Source of the DNA: Cellulomonas humilata
GTDB lineage: Bacteria; Actinomycetota; Actinomycetes; Actinomycetales; Cellulomonadaceae
Direction: 5' to 3'
DNA length: 64,000 nt
Assembly: GCF_030814415.1 (NCBI RefSeq)
Contig: NZ_JAUSVB010000006.1
Location: 310,001 to 374,000, forward strand
Both the position numbers and the translations under genes were made by a program. Of this stretch, positions 38,466 through 46,585 are shown piece after piece. The notes beneath the pieces are model-generated. The model had not been told where the DNA came from, searched no databases, and was given only the letters and a program-made list of their open reading frames with translations. Numbering within the stretch: position 1 is the first letter of the stretch; every line of letters begins with the position of its first letter.

Positions 38466-39190
38466 ACGGACTTCCCGGCGGCGTCTCGATCAGCCACCTG
38501 CGCGTGTACGACTGGCCCGCCTCCGACGGCGTCGGCCGGGCGGGGAGCGGGTCGCCGCACCTGCACGTCGTGTCGTCGGAGGCGTACGTCGTCCTTGCTG
38601 GTACCGGCTCCGTCCACACCCTCGGCCCGTCCGGGTTCGCGGCCCACCCGCTGCGCCCCGGGTCGATCGTGACGTTCGGGCCCGGCGTCGTGCACCGCGC
38701 GGTGAACGACGGCGACCTCGAGGTGCTGGTCCTCATGTCGAACGCAGGGCTGCCCGAGGCGGGCGACGCCGTCCTGACCTTCCCCGCGGCCGTCCTCGCC
38801 GATCCGGCCGCCTACCGCGAGGCGGCGACCTTGCCGGGCGAGGGCGCGTCCGACGACGAGATCGCCGCCGCTGCCCGCCGCCGTCGCGACCTCGCGCTCG
38901 AGGGGTACGCCGAGCTCCGTGCCGCGGTCCACCGCCTCGGCCCGGCCGCCCTCACGCCGCTCCACGACGCAGCCACCCGGCTGGCCCGACCGTTCGCGCC
39001 GCGCTGGCAGGAGACGTGGACGCGCACCGTCTACCCCGAGACCGAGAGCACCGCGTCCGCGCTCGAGGGCCTGTTCCGCGGCGTCGCCCCGCACCTGGCA
39101 CGCGGCGCGGTGTCCGGTGTCGACGCCGACCCGGCGCCGCGCCGGTACGGGATGTGCGGCCGGCTCCAGACGTGGCCGACGGGCGCCTGA
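38462..39190 (+). CDS. Cupin-domain protein
   Basis: 242 residues. A cupin barrel spans about residues 10-100: HLHVVSSEAYVVLAGTG carries the HxH...E part of motif 1, and FGPGVVHRAVNDGDLEVLVLMSN carries the motif 2 His. The alpha-helical C-terminal 130 residues are of unknown role. Overlaps DUF6807 as ATGA. Cupins often isomerise, epimerise or bind sugars, so it may act on the oxidoreductase product; this is inference. Confidence 0.85.
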   Translation: MNGLPGGVSISHLRVYDWPASDGVGRAGSGSPHLHVVSSEAYVVLAGTGSVHTLGPSGFAAHPLRPGSIVTFGPGVVHRAVNDGDLEVLVLMSNAGLPEAGDAVLTFPAAVLADPAAYREAATLPGEGASDDEIAAAARRRRDLALEGYAELRAAVHRLGPAALTPLHDAATRLARPFAPRWQETWTRTVYPETESTASALEGLFRGVAPHLARGAVSGVDADPAPRRYGMCGRLQTWPTGA

Positions 39191-39196
39191 GACCCG

Positions 39197-39691
39197 TCAG
39201 CGGTTGTCGCTCTTGGCCTGGCGGCGCGCGCCCTGCGCCTGGGAGGACGCGTCACGCTTCGCCCCACCCGTCGTCTGACTGTGACTGCGGGCCTCGCCGG
39301 GGCCGACGCCCGCCGCCCCAGGGCTGTCGCTGCCCGGCCCGGTCGACCGGTTCGCGCGGGCAGCGGCGAGCCGTTCCTGCTTGAGCGCCTCGGCGGCCTC
39401 GGCAGCGCGTGTCTGGAGCAGCCCGCTGACGCGTGCGAGCGCGTCCTCGAAGACCTCGGCCTTCTGCGCCGCCTGCGTGTTCTTCGGTCGGGAGATTCCG
39501 CGACCGCCGTGCTCCTCGACGCCCGCGCTGGCCTGCCGGCGGTAGTTCTTCTGGTGCTTCTTGCGAGCCCGCCTGATGCGCGAGTGCAGCCGGATCAGCT
39601 GGTCCTCGTCGAGCTCGGCCATGCGGGCCGGCTCGGTCTCGCGGAGGAGGTCGCGTTCCTGTCCGTTGAGCGCACTGAGCAGATCGTCCAT
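39197..39691 (-). CDS. Small basic, helical protein of unknown function
   Basis: 164 residues. An acidic helical N-terminus (about 1-35) precedes a strongly basic stretch, RIRRARKKHQKNYRR (about 36-52). A long Ala/Glu-rich helix then leads into a low-complexity Gly/Ser/Gln tail ending in QAKSDNR. The basic patch suggests nucleic-acid binding. ATG at 39691 has a GGGGGAACGG leader. Similar proteins are widespread in actinobacteria but, to my knowledge, uncharacterised. Confidence 0.7.
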   Translation of the reverse strand: MDDLLSALNGQERDLLRETEPARMAELDEDQLIRLHSRIRRARKKHQKNYRRQASAGVEEHGGRGISRPKNTQAAQKAEVFEDALARVSGLLQTRAAEAAEALKQERLAAARANRSTGPGSDSPGAAGVGPGEARSHSQTTGGAKRDASSQAQGARRQAKSDNR

Positions 39692-39832
39692 CGCCGTTCC
39701 CCCGTCGAGTCGTCTACGCGCCGTTGCGTCTCCCCGACCGTATCCGGCGCGTGCTCTCGTGTCCTGGGCGCGGCAAACGGCTCGGTCCGGCATAGGTCAC
39801 GATAGGGACGTTGTCCGACGGCGGAGGGTGGA

Positions 39833-40342
39833 GTGACGGTGGACGAGCGCGTGAGCCGTGTGGGGAGGTTCCTGCACAGCAAGGGTCCGGCCGAGATGCT
39901 CTACGGGGCGCTCGTGTCGAGCGTCGTGCTGGCCGCGACGAGTGCGGGGGCGGAGACCGGCGAGCTCGTGGTCGTCGCGACCGCCCTGGTCTCTGTGACG
40001 TACTGGCTCGCGCACGTGTACGCGGACGCGATCGGCGGACGCTTCGAGGACACCGACCACAGTGCGCACCACCGGCTGCGCCACGCGCTGAAGAACAACA
40101 CGGGCGTCCTGCTGGGCAGCCTCCCGGTCCTCGTGGTCTTCGTCATCGGTCGGCTGCTCGGCCTGGACGTGCAGGACTCCGCCTTCCTCTCCCTGTGGTT
40201 CACCGTCGCGATGCTGGCGGGGGTCGCTGCGTTCGCGGCACACCGTGCCGGCGTCCGAGGCGCTGCGCTGCTGGGCGAGACTGCCCTGGCAGGCGCCTTC
40301 GGGCTCCTCGTCATCGGGCTCAAGCTGATCCTGACCCACTGA
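39833..40342 (+). CDS. Four-helix membrane protein of unknown function
   Basis: 169 residues with about four membrane segments (near 22-45, 48-66, 92-110 and 117-165) and a polar His-rich loop, DTDHSAHHRLRHAL, between helices 2 and 3. GTG start with GGAGG upstream. Converges on the polymerase gene with one base between the stops. No family recognised. Confidence 0.78.
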   Translation: MTVDERVSRVGRFLHSKGPAEMLYGALVSSVVLAATSAGAETGELVVVATALVSVTYWLAHVYADAIGGRFEDTDHSAHHRLRHALKNNTGVLLGSLPVLVVFVIGRLLGLDVQDSAFLSLWFTVAMLAGVAAFAAHRAGVRGAALLGETALAGAFGLLVIGLKLILTH

Positions 40343-40343
40343 C

Positions 40344-41990
40344 CTACTTGGCCTCGTCGTAGCTGTCGACCACGGCGACGTTCAGCGCGAAGTCGACGGG
40401 TGTGTCCCCGAACAGCAGCCGCCCGGCCTCGACGGCGGACTCCCGGACGGCGACCGCGACCTCGCCAGCGACGTCGGCCGGCGAGTGCACCATGACCTCG
40501 TCGTGCAGGAAGAACACCAGGTGCGGGCGCCCGTCGACGAGCAGGAGGCGACGCCGCAGCGACGCCATCCAGCACAGCGCCCACTCGGCGGCGGTGCCCT
40601 GGACGATGAAGTTGCGCGTGAACCGGCCCCAGTCGCGGCCGCGTCGGCGTGCGGCACGGACGTCGTCGGCACCCGCTCCTTCCGCGGAGGCGGCGGCGAG
40701 CTCCGCCTGCCAGGCGGCGTCCGGACGCGGTGAGGTCCGGCCGAGCCAGGTGGAGACGACGTCGCCGCGTTCCCCGGCCCGGGCGCCGGCCTCGACCAGC
40801 GCGACCGCCCGCGGGTAGGCCTTGGTCAGCCGGGGCATGAGGACCGCGGACGGGCCGGTCGTGGCGCCGTAGATCGCGCCGAGCATCGCGTACTTGGCCT
40901 CGGAACGGGTCTCGACGATGCCCGCGTCGACCACGCCCTGGTACAGGTCGGCGTGCCGACCGGCCGCGGCCATGGCGCCGTCGCCGGACATCGCGGCGAG
41001 CACGCGAGGCTCCAGCTGGGCGGCGTCGGCGACGACGAGCTTCCACCCGGGGTCGGCGCGCACGGCCGCGCGGATGCTGGCGGGCAGCTGGAGCGCCCCG
41101 CCGCCGCTGGTCGCCCACCGCCCGGTCACCACGCCGCCGGGGACGTAGTCGGGGCGGAACCGGCCGTCGTGGACCCACGCCTCCATCCACGCCCACCCGT
41201 TGGCGCTGAGCAGGCGCGACAGCTTCTTGTACGCGAGCAGCGGGTCCCTCACCGGGTGGTCGAGCTCCTTGATCTCCCACGTGCGTGTCGACTCCACGTC
41301 GCAGCCGGCCGACCGCAGCCCGCGCAGCAGGTCCGGCTGCGAGTCGAGGTTCAGCGACGACTGACCGAGCGCGGCGCGGACCTCGTCGGCGAGCGCTTCG
41401 AGCTTCGGGGGACGCCCGCTGCGGGGTCGTTCTCCCAGCAACGACGTGAGGAGCGCGTCGTGGGCCTCGACGCTCCACGGCATGCCGTCGTGCTGCATCT
41501 CGGCGGCGATCAGCGCACCCGTGGACTCGGCGGCGAGGAGCAGACGCAGGCGACCCGGTTCGTCGGCACCTGCGACGGCCGCCAGCTGGCGCTGGAGCTC
41601 GTCGAGCGGATCCAGCGCGACCGCCGGTCCGACGTCGTCGAACAGGCTCCCCTCGACCGGGGGCGGTTCACGTGGCCCGTCCCACGGGCCCGGCGGTGCC
41701 GTGGCCAGCGCGGACGACTGCGAGTACACGCTCCGCCGCAGGATCGCGTGGCAGAGCCGCAGGTCGTGGCACCGCTCGAGTCGAACTCCCGCGGCCAGCA
41801 GCGGCGGGTAGCGGCGCGACGTGTCGTCCCACACCCACCGCGGCCGGTCCGCCTCACGCTCGCGGACGACGTCGTTGAGGTCCTCGACAGCGACGACGAC
41901 GGAGCCGAGCGGCTCACCCTGGTCGGTCAGCGCCTGCAGCTCCACGACATCGGCGCGCGACGGGTCGTCGAGGAGCAGCAGCAAGGACAC
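40344..41990 (-). CDS. Family A DNA polymerase-like protein with degenerate exonuclease domain
   Basis: 548 residues. The polymerase core has motif A VVADAAQLEPRVLAAMSGD (Asp near 318), motif B RSEAKYAMLGAIYGA and motif C FFLHDEVMVHS. About 190 residues precede it in the position of a 3'-5' exonuclease-like domain, without clear DEDD residues. There is no 5'-nuclease domain, so this is not the main Pol I. Such proteins are usually annotated as bifunctional 3'-5' exonuclease/DNA polymerase in actinobacteria; a repair role is likely. GTG start at 41990, with only a weak ribosome-binding site. Confidence 0.88.
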   Translation of the reverse strand: MSLLLLLDDPSRADVVELQALTDQGEPLGSVVVAVEDLNDVVREREADRPRWVWDDTSRRYPPLLAAGVRLERCHDLRLCHAILRRSVYSQSSALATAPPGPWDGPREPPPVEGSLFDDVGPAVALDPLDELQRQLAAVAGADEPGRLRLLLAAESTGALIAAEMQHDGMPWSVEAHDALLTSLLGERPRSGRPPKLEALADEVRAALGQSSLNLDSQPDLLRGLRSAGCDVESTRTWEIKELDHPVRDPLLAYKKLSRLLSANGWAWMEAWVHDGRFRPDYVPGGVVTGRWATSGGGALQLPASIRAAVRADPGWKLVVADAAQLEPRVLAAMSGDGAMAAAGRHADLYQGVVDAGIVETRSEAKYAMLGAIYGATTGPSAVLMPRLTKAYPRAVALVEAGARAGERGDVVSTWLGRTSPRPDAAWQAELAAASAEGAGADDVRAARRRGRDWGRFTRNFIVQGTAAEWALCWMASLRRRLLLVDGRPHLVFFLHDEVMVHSPADVAGEVAVAVRESAVEAGRLLFGDTPVDFALNVAVVDSYDEAK

Positions 41991-42032
41991 GGCTCATTGT
42001 GGCTGGTGGGTCTGACACCCGGCCGAGCGCGC

Positions 42033-42404
42033 TCACTCGGTCGTGCCGGCCGCCCACTCCGTGGCGGAACCCAGCCCGGCCAGCGGGAACGCGCGCGCCT
42101 GCCCGGGCCAGAGGACACTGAACACCCTCATCGCGGGGCCGGCCCACCGTGCGTCGGTCACGACCGCGATCCGCTCGAACGACGCCGGGTGGCTGGCGCC
42201 GAGCTTGAGGTCCTCCCACACCGCCCCGCCCTCGTAGTCGTCGAACTCCGGGCCGAGCACGTACAGGAGCCGCACCTTGCCGTGCTCCGCGATCGCCGAC
42301 CGGATCGCTGGGAGGAGGACCTCCGCGTAGTCCTCCCGTTCCACGTCGTCGACCGCCTGGAATCCGAGGACGCCGGCGGGCATGTCATCGAGAAGTCGGA
42401 TCAT
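42033..42404 (-). CDS. SpoIIAA-like (STAS-fold) protein
   Basis: 123 residues of the SpoIIAA_like family (DUF3478), with MIRLLDDMPAGVLGFQAVDDVEREDY at the N-terminus and VRLLYVLGPEFDDYEGGAVWEDL. The conserved arrangement lacks the phosphorylatable Ser of true anti-anti-sigma factors. Function of the family is not established. ATG at 42404; CAGGCT seven bases upstream may be a leaderless -10 box. Confidence 0.85.
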   Translation of the reverse strand: MIRLLDDMPAGVLGFQAVDDVEREDYAEVLLPAIRSAIAEHGKVRLLYVLGPEFDDYEGGAVWEDLKLGASHPASFERIAVVTDARWAGPAMRVFSVLWPGQARAFPLAGLGSATEWAAGTTE

Positions 42405-42525
42405 GCCAGCGAGCCTGGACCGCACGTGCGAGGGCCGTCAACGGCGCGCGGCGGTCGTCGACCGACCGCCCGGCGCGACCGGGATGACGGTGGAGGTGGG
42501 TCGACGTCCTCCGCGCGGCGGGACC

Positions 42526-43170
42526 CTAGACGGTCACGCCCACAGGGTCGCGACGCATCGGGAAGATCCACGGCCCGTCGTCGGGGTGCCCGAGCGCGAC
42601 CCGCGTCCGCACGGCGTCGTACCCGAGGGCGGTGTAGTACCCGACGTTGTCGGGCTTGGTGGTCTCCAGGTAGGACGGGCCGCCGGCGTGGTCGATGAGC
42701 CCGAACACGGTCGCCATGAGCCGCTTCCCGCGGCCGGCGCGCTGCAGGTCGGGCCGCACGCCCAGCGCCTCGACGTACCAGGAGTCGCCCGGCACGCCGG
42801 CGGAGGTCACGTCGCCGAACTTGATGATGCCGAGGCTGTGCTCGCGGGTGTTGACGGCGATGCGCAGGATCCGGAACGCCTGGCGCCACCAGCGCACGGG
42901 CGTCATCGGGTAGGCGCCCGGCGGGTAGAGCGCGATCGCGCCGGTGACGACGCCGTCGAGCCGGGTCACGAACGCGTGGCCGTGCTGCACCGAGTCGGAC
43001 AGGGTCATCCGGTACATCGCGCGCAGCTCACGCTCCCGCCGGGCGCGGACGGGGAACAGGTGGACGAATCCGGGGTCGTCGGCGAGGGCGGCCGCCAGCA
43101 CCGTCGCCGCCTCTGCGATGCCGGAGGGGTGCAACGGCTCGACGACATCGGGCGGCGGGGGAGCGGACAT
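42526..43170 (-). CDS. GNAT-family N-acetyltransferase
   Basis: 214 residues. The acetyl-CoA loop reads VRPDLQRAGRGKRLM, with SWYVEALG before it and SYLETTKPDNVGYYTALGY after it, typical of GNAT proteins with broad small-molecule roles. Start at 43170 is favoured because GAGAGG lies nine bases upstream; an ATG at 43179 abuts that GAGAGG and is less likely. A small hairpin (42450-42470) past the stop may be a terminator. Confidence 0.85.
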   Translation of the reverse strand: MSAPPPPDVVEPLHPSGIAEAATVLAAALADDPGFVHLFPVRARRERELRAMYRMTLSDSVQHGHAFVTRLDGVVTGAIALYPPGAYPMTPVRWWRQAFRILRIAVNTREHSLGIIKFGDVTSAGVPGDSWYVEALGVRPDLQRAGRGKRLMATVFGLIDHAGGPSYLETTKPDNVGYYTALGYDAVRTRVALGHPDDGPWIFPMRRDPVGVTV

Positions 43171-43252
43171 GTCGGGCATCCTCTCTGGGACATGCGTCCA
43201 GATGCAACCCCAGAATGACTCCCGTGAACACGCGCCTGACCTGCGGAAACAC

Positions 43253-44467
43253 TTACGACGCTGTCAGTGCGTCCTTCAGCTTGATCCGGCCACCGCTGCG
43301 CAGGACGGCGTTCGAGTAGATCCGGCCGGCCAGCCAGACCAGCACGGGGATCAGCGCGAGCGACAGGCCGAGGGACAGGGCGACCTCCCATGGAGCCACC
43401 TCACCGAGCGCGATCCGCATGGGCATCAGCAGCGGAGCGCAGAACGGGACGAAGCTCAGGAAGACGACCAGCGGGTTGGTCGGGTCCCACGGCGCGATGC
43501 TGACGCCGATGAGGTACGGGATCATCATCAGCGTCATCACGGGAGCGGTCACCGAGCCGACGTCCTCCTGGCGCGAGACCAGCGCGGCGAGGGCGGCGAG
43601 TGCCAGGGCGTACATGGTGAAGCCGACGACGAACCACACGATCACCCAGAGCGCCGTGAGGCCGAGGTTGATCGAGCTGGCGTCGACGAGTCCGAGCAGG
43701 GCAGCCGTTCCCGCCCCCGCGCCGACGACGAGCACCACCTGGCCCAGCCCGATGACCCCGATGCCCAGCACCTTGCCGGCCATGAGCTGCCACGGACGCA
43801 CGGTCGCCAGCAGCAGCTCCACCACGCGCGACGACTTCTCCTCGACCACGCCCTGCGCGACCAGCTGGCCGGCGGTCATCAGCGAGATGAAGAGCAGGAT
43901 GCCCGCGACGAACCCCGCCACGATCTGCGCGTTGTCGCGCTCCGGCTCGGGCTCCAGCGCAGTGACGTCGGGTGCGGCCTGCGCGATCTCGCGGCCGACC
44001 TCGCCGGGGTCGCCCCCCAGGTCGGTGACCGCCGACGACAGCGCCTCCTGCTGCGCCAGAGAGCCGAGCACAGGTGCGAGCGAGTCGGACAGCTCGGTGT
44101 GCACGACGACGGTCAGCGGGTCGGTGCCGGTCACGACCGCACTCACGGTCCCGTCCCTCAGCAGCTCCTCGCCGGCCTCGGCGGACGCGACGTCCTGCGT
44201 CTCGATCGTCGCGCCCAGGACCGCGCCGAGGGCGACGAGCTGCTCGGAGATTCCGGACGCCTCGGGGGTCACCCCGACCTGCTGGGCATCGTCGGCCTGC
44301 TGCCCCACGAAGTGCAGCAGCACCCCGCCGAGCACGACGGCCGCGACGAGCGCGACAGTGGTCCAGATGAACGCCTTGGACTTCACGCGGGTGCTGATCT
44401 CCCGCCCGGCGATCAGCCGGATGGCGGCGCCGTTCGAGATCTCGACGACGGTCGGGCGGGGGTTCAT
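43253..44467 (-). CDS. ABC-2 exporter permease, NatB-like
   Basis: 404 residues. One N-terminal membrane helix (about 33-52), a large extracytoplasmic domain of about 130 residues, then five or six helices, with VVEEKSSRVVELLLATVRPWQLMAGK between the second and third, as in NatB/YhaP-type permeases. The start overlaps the ATPase gene (ATGA, 44464-44467). Together they form a Na+/drug-type exporter; the substrate is unknown. Confidence 0.88.
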   Translation of the reverse strand: MNPRPTVVEISNGAAIRLIAGREISTRVKSKAFIWTTVALVAAVVLGGVLLHFVGQQADDAQQVGVTPEASGISEQLVALGAVLGATIETQDVASAEAGEELLRDGTVSAVVTGTDPLTVVVHTELSDSLAPVLGSLAQQEALSSAVTDLGGDPGEVGREIAQAAPDVTALEPEPERDNAQIVAGFVAGILLFISLMTAGQLVAQGVVEEKSSRVVELLLATVRPWQLMAGKVLGIGVIGLGQVVLVVGAGAGTAALLGLVDASSINLGLTALWVIVWFVVGFTMYALALAALAALVSRQEDVGSVTAPVMTLMMIPYLIGVSIAPWDPTNPLVVFLSFVPFCAPLLMPMRIALGEVAPWEVALSLGLSLALIPVLVWLAGRIYSNAVLRSGGRIKLKDALTAS

Positions 44468-45408
44468 GCGGACACCGTCTCTCGGTCGGTCGCGGTGGTG
44501 TCGGTCGTCACGACGTGCCGGTACAGCTCGGTCAGGGACGGCCGCAGGAGGCTGAACTCGTGCACCGGGCCGGCCGCCATCGCGGCGCGGAGGATCTCCT
44601 GGTCGACGGCGTCGGCGGACTGTCCGCGCACCTCGACCACGGTCCGCCGCCCCTGCGTGGACACCACGTGGGCCGACGGCACCGCGGTGATCCACGACGC
44701 CGCCGGCGGACCGTCGACCACCCATCGCCTGTCGTCGGTCCGGCGCAGCTCCTCGATCCCGCCGAACTTCACCATGGACCCGCTCTTGATGATCCCGACG
44801 CGGTCGCACAGGGACTCGACGAGCTCGAGCTGGTGCGACGAGAACAGCACCGGCACGCCCGCGGCGGCCTGCTCGCGCAGCACGCCGCTCATCACGTCGA
44901 CCGCGACGGGGTCCAGACCGGAGAACGGCTCGTCGAGCACCAGGATGTCGGGGGAGTGGACCAGCGCCGCGGCCAGCTGGACGCGCTGCTGGTTGCCCAG
45001 CGACAGCTTGAGGATCTCGTCGCCGCGCCGCTCCGCGATGCCGAGCACCTCGGTCCAGTGCTCCATCGACGCCTTGGCCGACGCCGGGTCCAGGCCGTGC
45101 AGCCGCGCGAGGTAGACCAGCTGGTCGCTGACCTTCATCCGCGGGTAGAGGCCGCGCTCCTCGGGCATGTACCCGATGCGCTGCCGGACCGCGAGGTCGA
45201 TCGGCCGACCGTCCCAGCGCACCTCGCCGGAGTCGGCCTCCAGCACGCCGAGCACGATCCGCATCGTCGTCGACTTGCCCGCGCCGTTGGAGCCGACGAA
45301 GCCGACGATCTCGCCGGCCCGCACCTCCATCGACAGGTCGCGCAGCGCCCGGACCTCGCCGTACGTCTTGTTCAGGGACTCCATCGTCAGTGCACCCATG
45401 GCGCCCAT
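44464..45408 (-). CDS. ABC exporter ATPase, NatA-like
   Basis: 314 residues. Walker A GSNGAGKST (about 39-47), signature LSLGNQQRV, Walker B ILVLDEPFSGLDP and switch His in SSHQLELVE. The C-terminal 90 residues resemble the regulatory extension of antibiotic/Na+ exporter ATPases. Start at 45408 or 45399. Divergent from the YcaQ-like gene, leaving 38 bases for both promoters. Confidence 0.92.
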   Translation of the reverse strand: MGAMGALTMESLNKTYGEVRALRDLSMEVRAGEIVGFVGSNGAGKSTTMRIVLGVLEADSGEVRWDGRPIDLAVRQRIGYMPEERGLYPRMKVSDQLVYLARLHGLDPASAKASMEHWTEVLGIAERRGDEILKLSLGNQQRVQLAAALVHSPDILVLDEPFSGLDPVAVDVMSGVLREQAAAGVPVLFSSHQLELVESLCDRVGIIKSGSMVKFGGIEELRRTDDRRWVVDGPPAASWITAVPSAHVVSTQGRRTVVEVRGQSADAVDQEILRAAMAAGPVHEFSLLRPSLTELYRHVVTTDTTATDRETVSA

Positions 45409-45433
45409 CGAAACATCTGTCGGTGGTCAGGCC

Positions 45434-45439
45434 TAGTCT
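45434..45439 (+). promoter_or_regulatory. Probable leaderless -10 box for the YcaQ-like gene
   Basis: TAGTCT lies 7 bases before the GTG at 45447, with no Shine-Dalgarno sequence in between. Confidence 0.5.
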
Positions 45440-45446
45440 GCCGAGC

Positions 45447-46544
45447 GTGCACCACCTCACCCGTGCCGAGGCCCGCCGCATCGCGGTGCGTGCCCAGCGA
45501 CTGACGGCGGACCGGCCGACCGACGTGCACGACACGGTGCACGACCTGTGGCTCCTGCTGCTCAACCCGACCAGCGCGGTCGCGCCGAGCGCGGACCTGG
45601 TCCTGTGGAGCCGGATCGGGTCGGCGTACGACCCGCGCGAGCTCGCCGACGCCCTCGACGGGCAGTCGATCCTGGAGTACCGCGGCACGCTGCGGGTCGC
45701 GCAGGACATCGCGCTCTACCGCGCGGAGATGGCGGTGTGGCCGGGCGCGGGGGACCGGCTCAAGGACTGGCAGCGGTCCAACCGGCAGTGGGTCGCGGAC
45801 AACGAGGGGTGCCGGCAGGACGTCCTCGAGCTGCTGCGCGCCGACGGGCCGCTCCCGATCAGCGAGATCCCCGACACGTGCGTGCGTCCGTGGAAGTCGA
45901 CGGGCTGGAACAACAACCGCAACGTCCAGATGCTGCTGGGCCTCATGGTGCAGATGGGCGACGTCGCCCCCGCCGGTGGCACCGGGCGCGACCGGCTCTG
46001 GGACCTGGCGGAGCGCGTCTACCCGCCGGGTCCGCCGGTGCCGCTGGAGGAGGCGTTCCGGGTCCGCGACGAACGCCGGCTCGCGGCGCTCGGCATCGCC
46101 CGGCGGCGCGGACCCGAGCAACCCGTCGAGCCGGTCGACGTCGCCGAGGCGGGTGAGCCCGCCGTGGTCGAGGGCGTCCGCGGCGAGTGGCGCGTCGACC
46201 CCGCCCAGCTCGACGCCCCGTTCGAGGGCCGGGCTGCGCTGCTCTCGCCGTTCGACCTGCTCCTGCACGACCGCAAGCGCATGACCGACATCTTCGAGTT
46301 CGACTACATCCTCGAGATGTTCAAGCCCGTGGCCGCGCGCCGCTGGGGCTACTACGCGCTCCCGGTGCTCGTCGGCGACCGGCTGGTGGGCAAGGTCGAC
46401 GCGACCGCCGACGTGAAGGCGGGGGTGCTGCGGCTGCACGCGGTGCACGAGGACCACCCGTGGTCCGCCGACGCGCGCGCCGCGGTGGACGCCGAGATCG
46501 AGGACCTCGCGCAGTGGCTGGAGCTGGACCTGGTGAGGCCCTGA
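45447..46544 (+). CDS. YcaQ/AlkX-like winged-helix protein lacking the catalytic QxD motif
   Basis: 365 residues of the HTH_42 family, to which E. coli YcaQ (AlkX), a DNA crosslink glycosylase, belongs. The match is clear in DLVLWSRIGS, in ALLSPFDLLLHDRKRMTDIFEFDYILE and in RWGYYALPVLVGDRLVGKVDA. By aligning from LVLWSRIG, the glycosylase QxD motif falls at residues 38-40, which here read Leu-Leu-Asn. A true repair glycosylase is therefore doubtful; a DNA-binding or altered-chemistry role is possible. GTG start chosen from the leaderless -10 box. Confidence 0.8.
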   Translation: MHHLTRAEARRIAVRAQRLTADRPTDVHDTVHDLWLLLLNPTSAVAPSADLVLWSRIGSAYDPRELADALDGQSILEYRGTLRVAQDIALYRAEMAVWPGAGDRLKDWQRSNRQWVADNEGCRQDVLELLRADGPLPISEIPDTCVRPWKSTGWNNNRNVQMLLGLMVQMGDVAPAGGTGRDRLWDLAERVYPPGPPVPLEEAFRVRDERRLAALGIARRRGPEQPVEPVDVAEAGEPAVVEGVRGEWRVDPAQLDAPFEGRAALLSPFDLLLHDRKRMTDIFEFDYILEMFKPVAARRWGYYALPVLVGDRLVGKVDATADVKAGVLRLHAVHEDHPWSADARAAVDAEIEDLAQWLELDLVRP

Positions 46545-46585
46545 CCGGCCCGCAGGCTCGCGATCCTTCGGCGTCGCCGCGGTGG

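Noticed and set aside
42450..42470. A terminator after the GNAT gene
   Set aside because: Only an 8-bp stem with a 5-base loop in very GC-rich DNA, too weak to list as its own feature.
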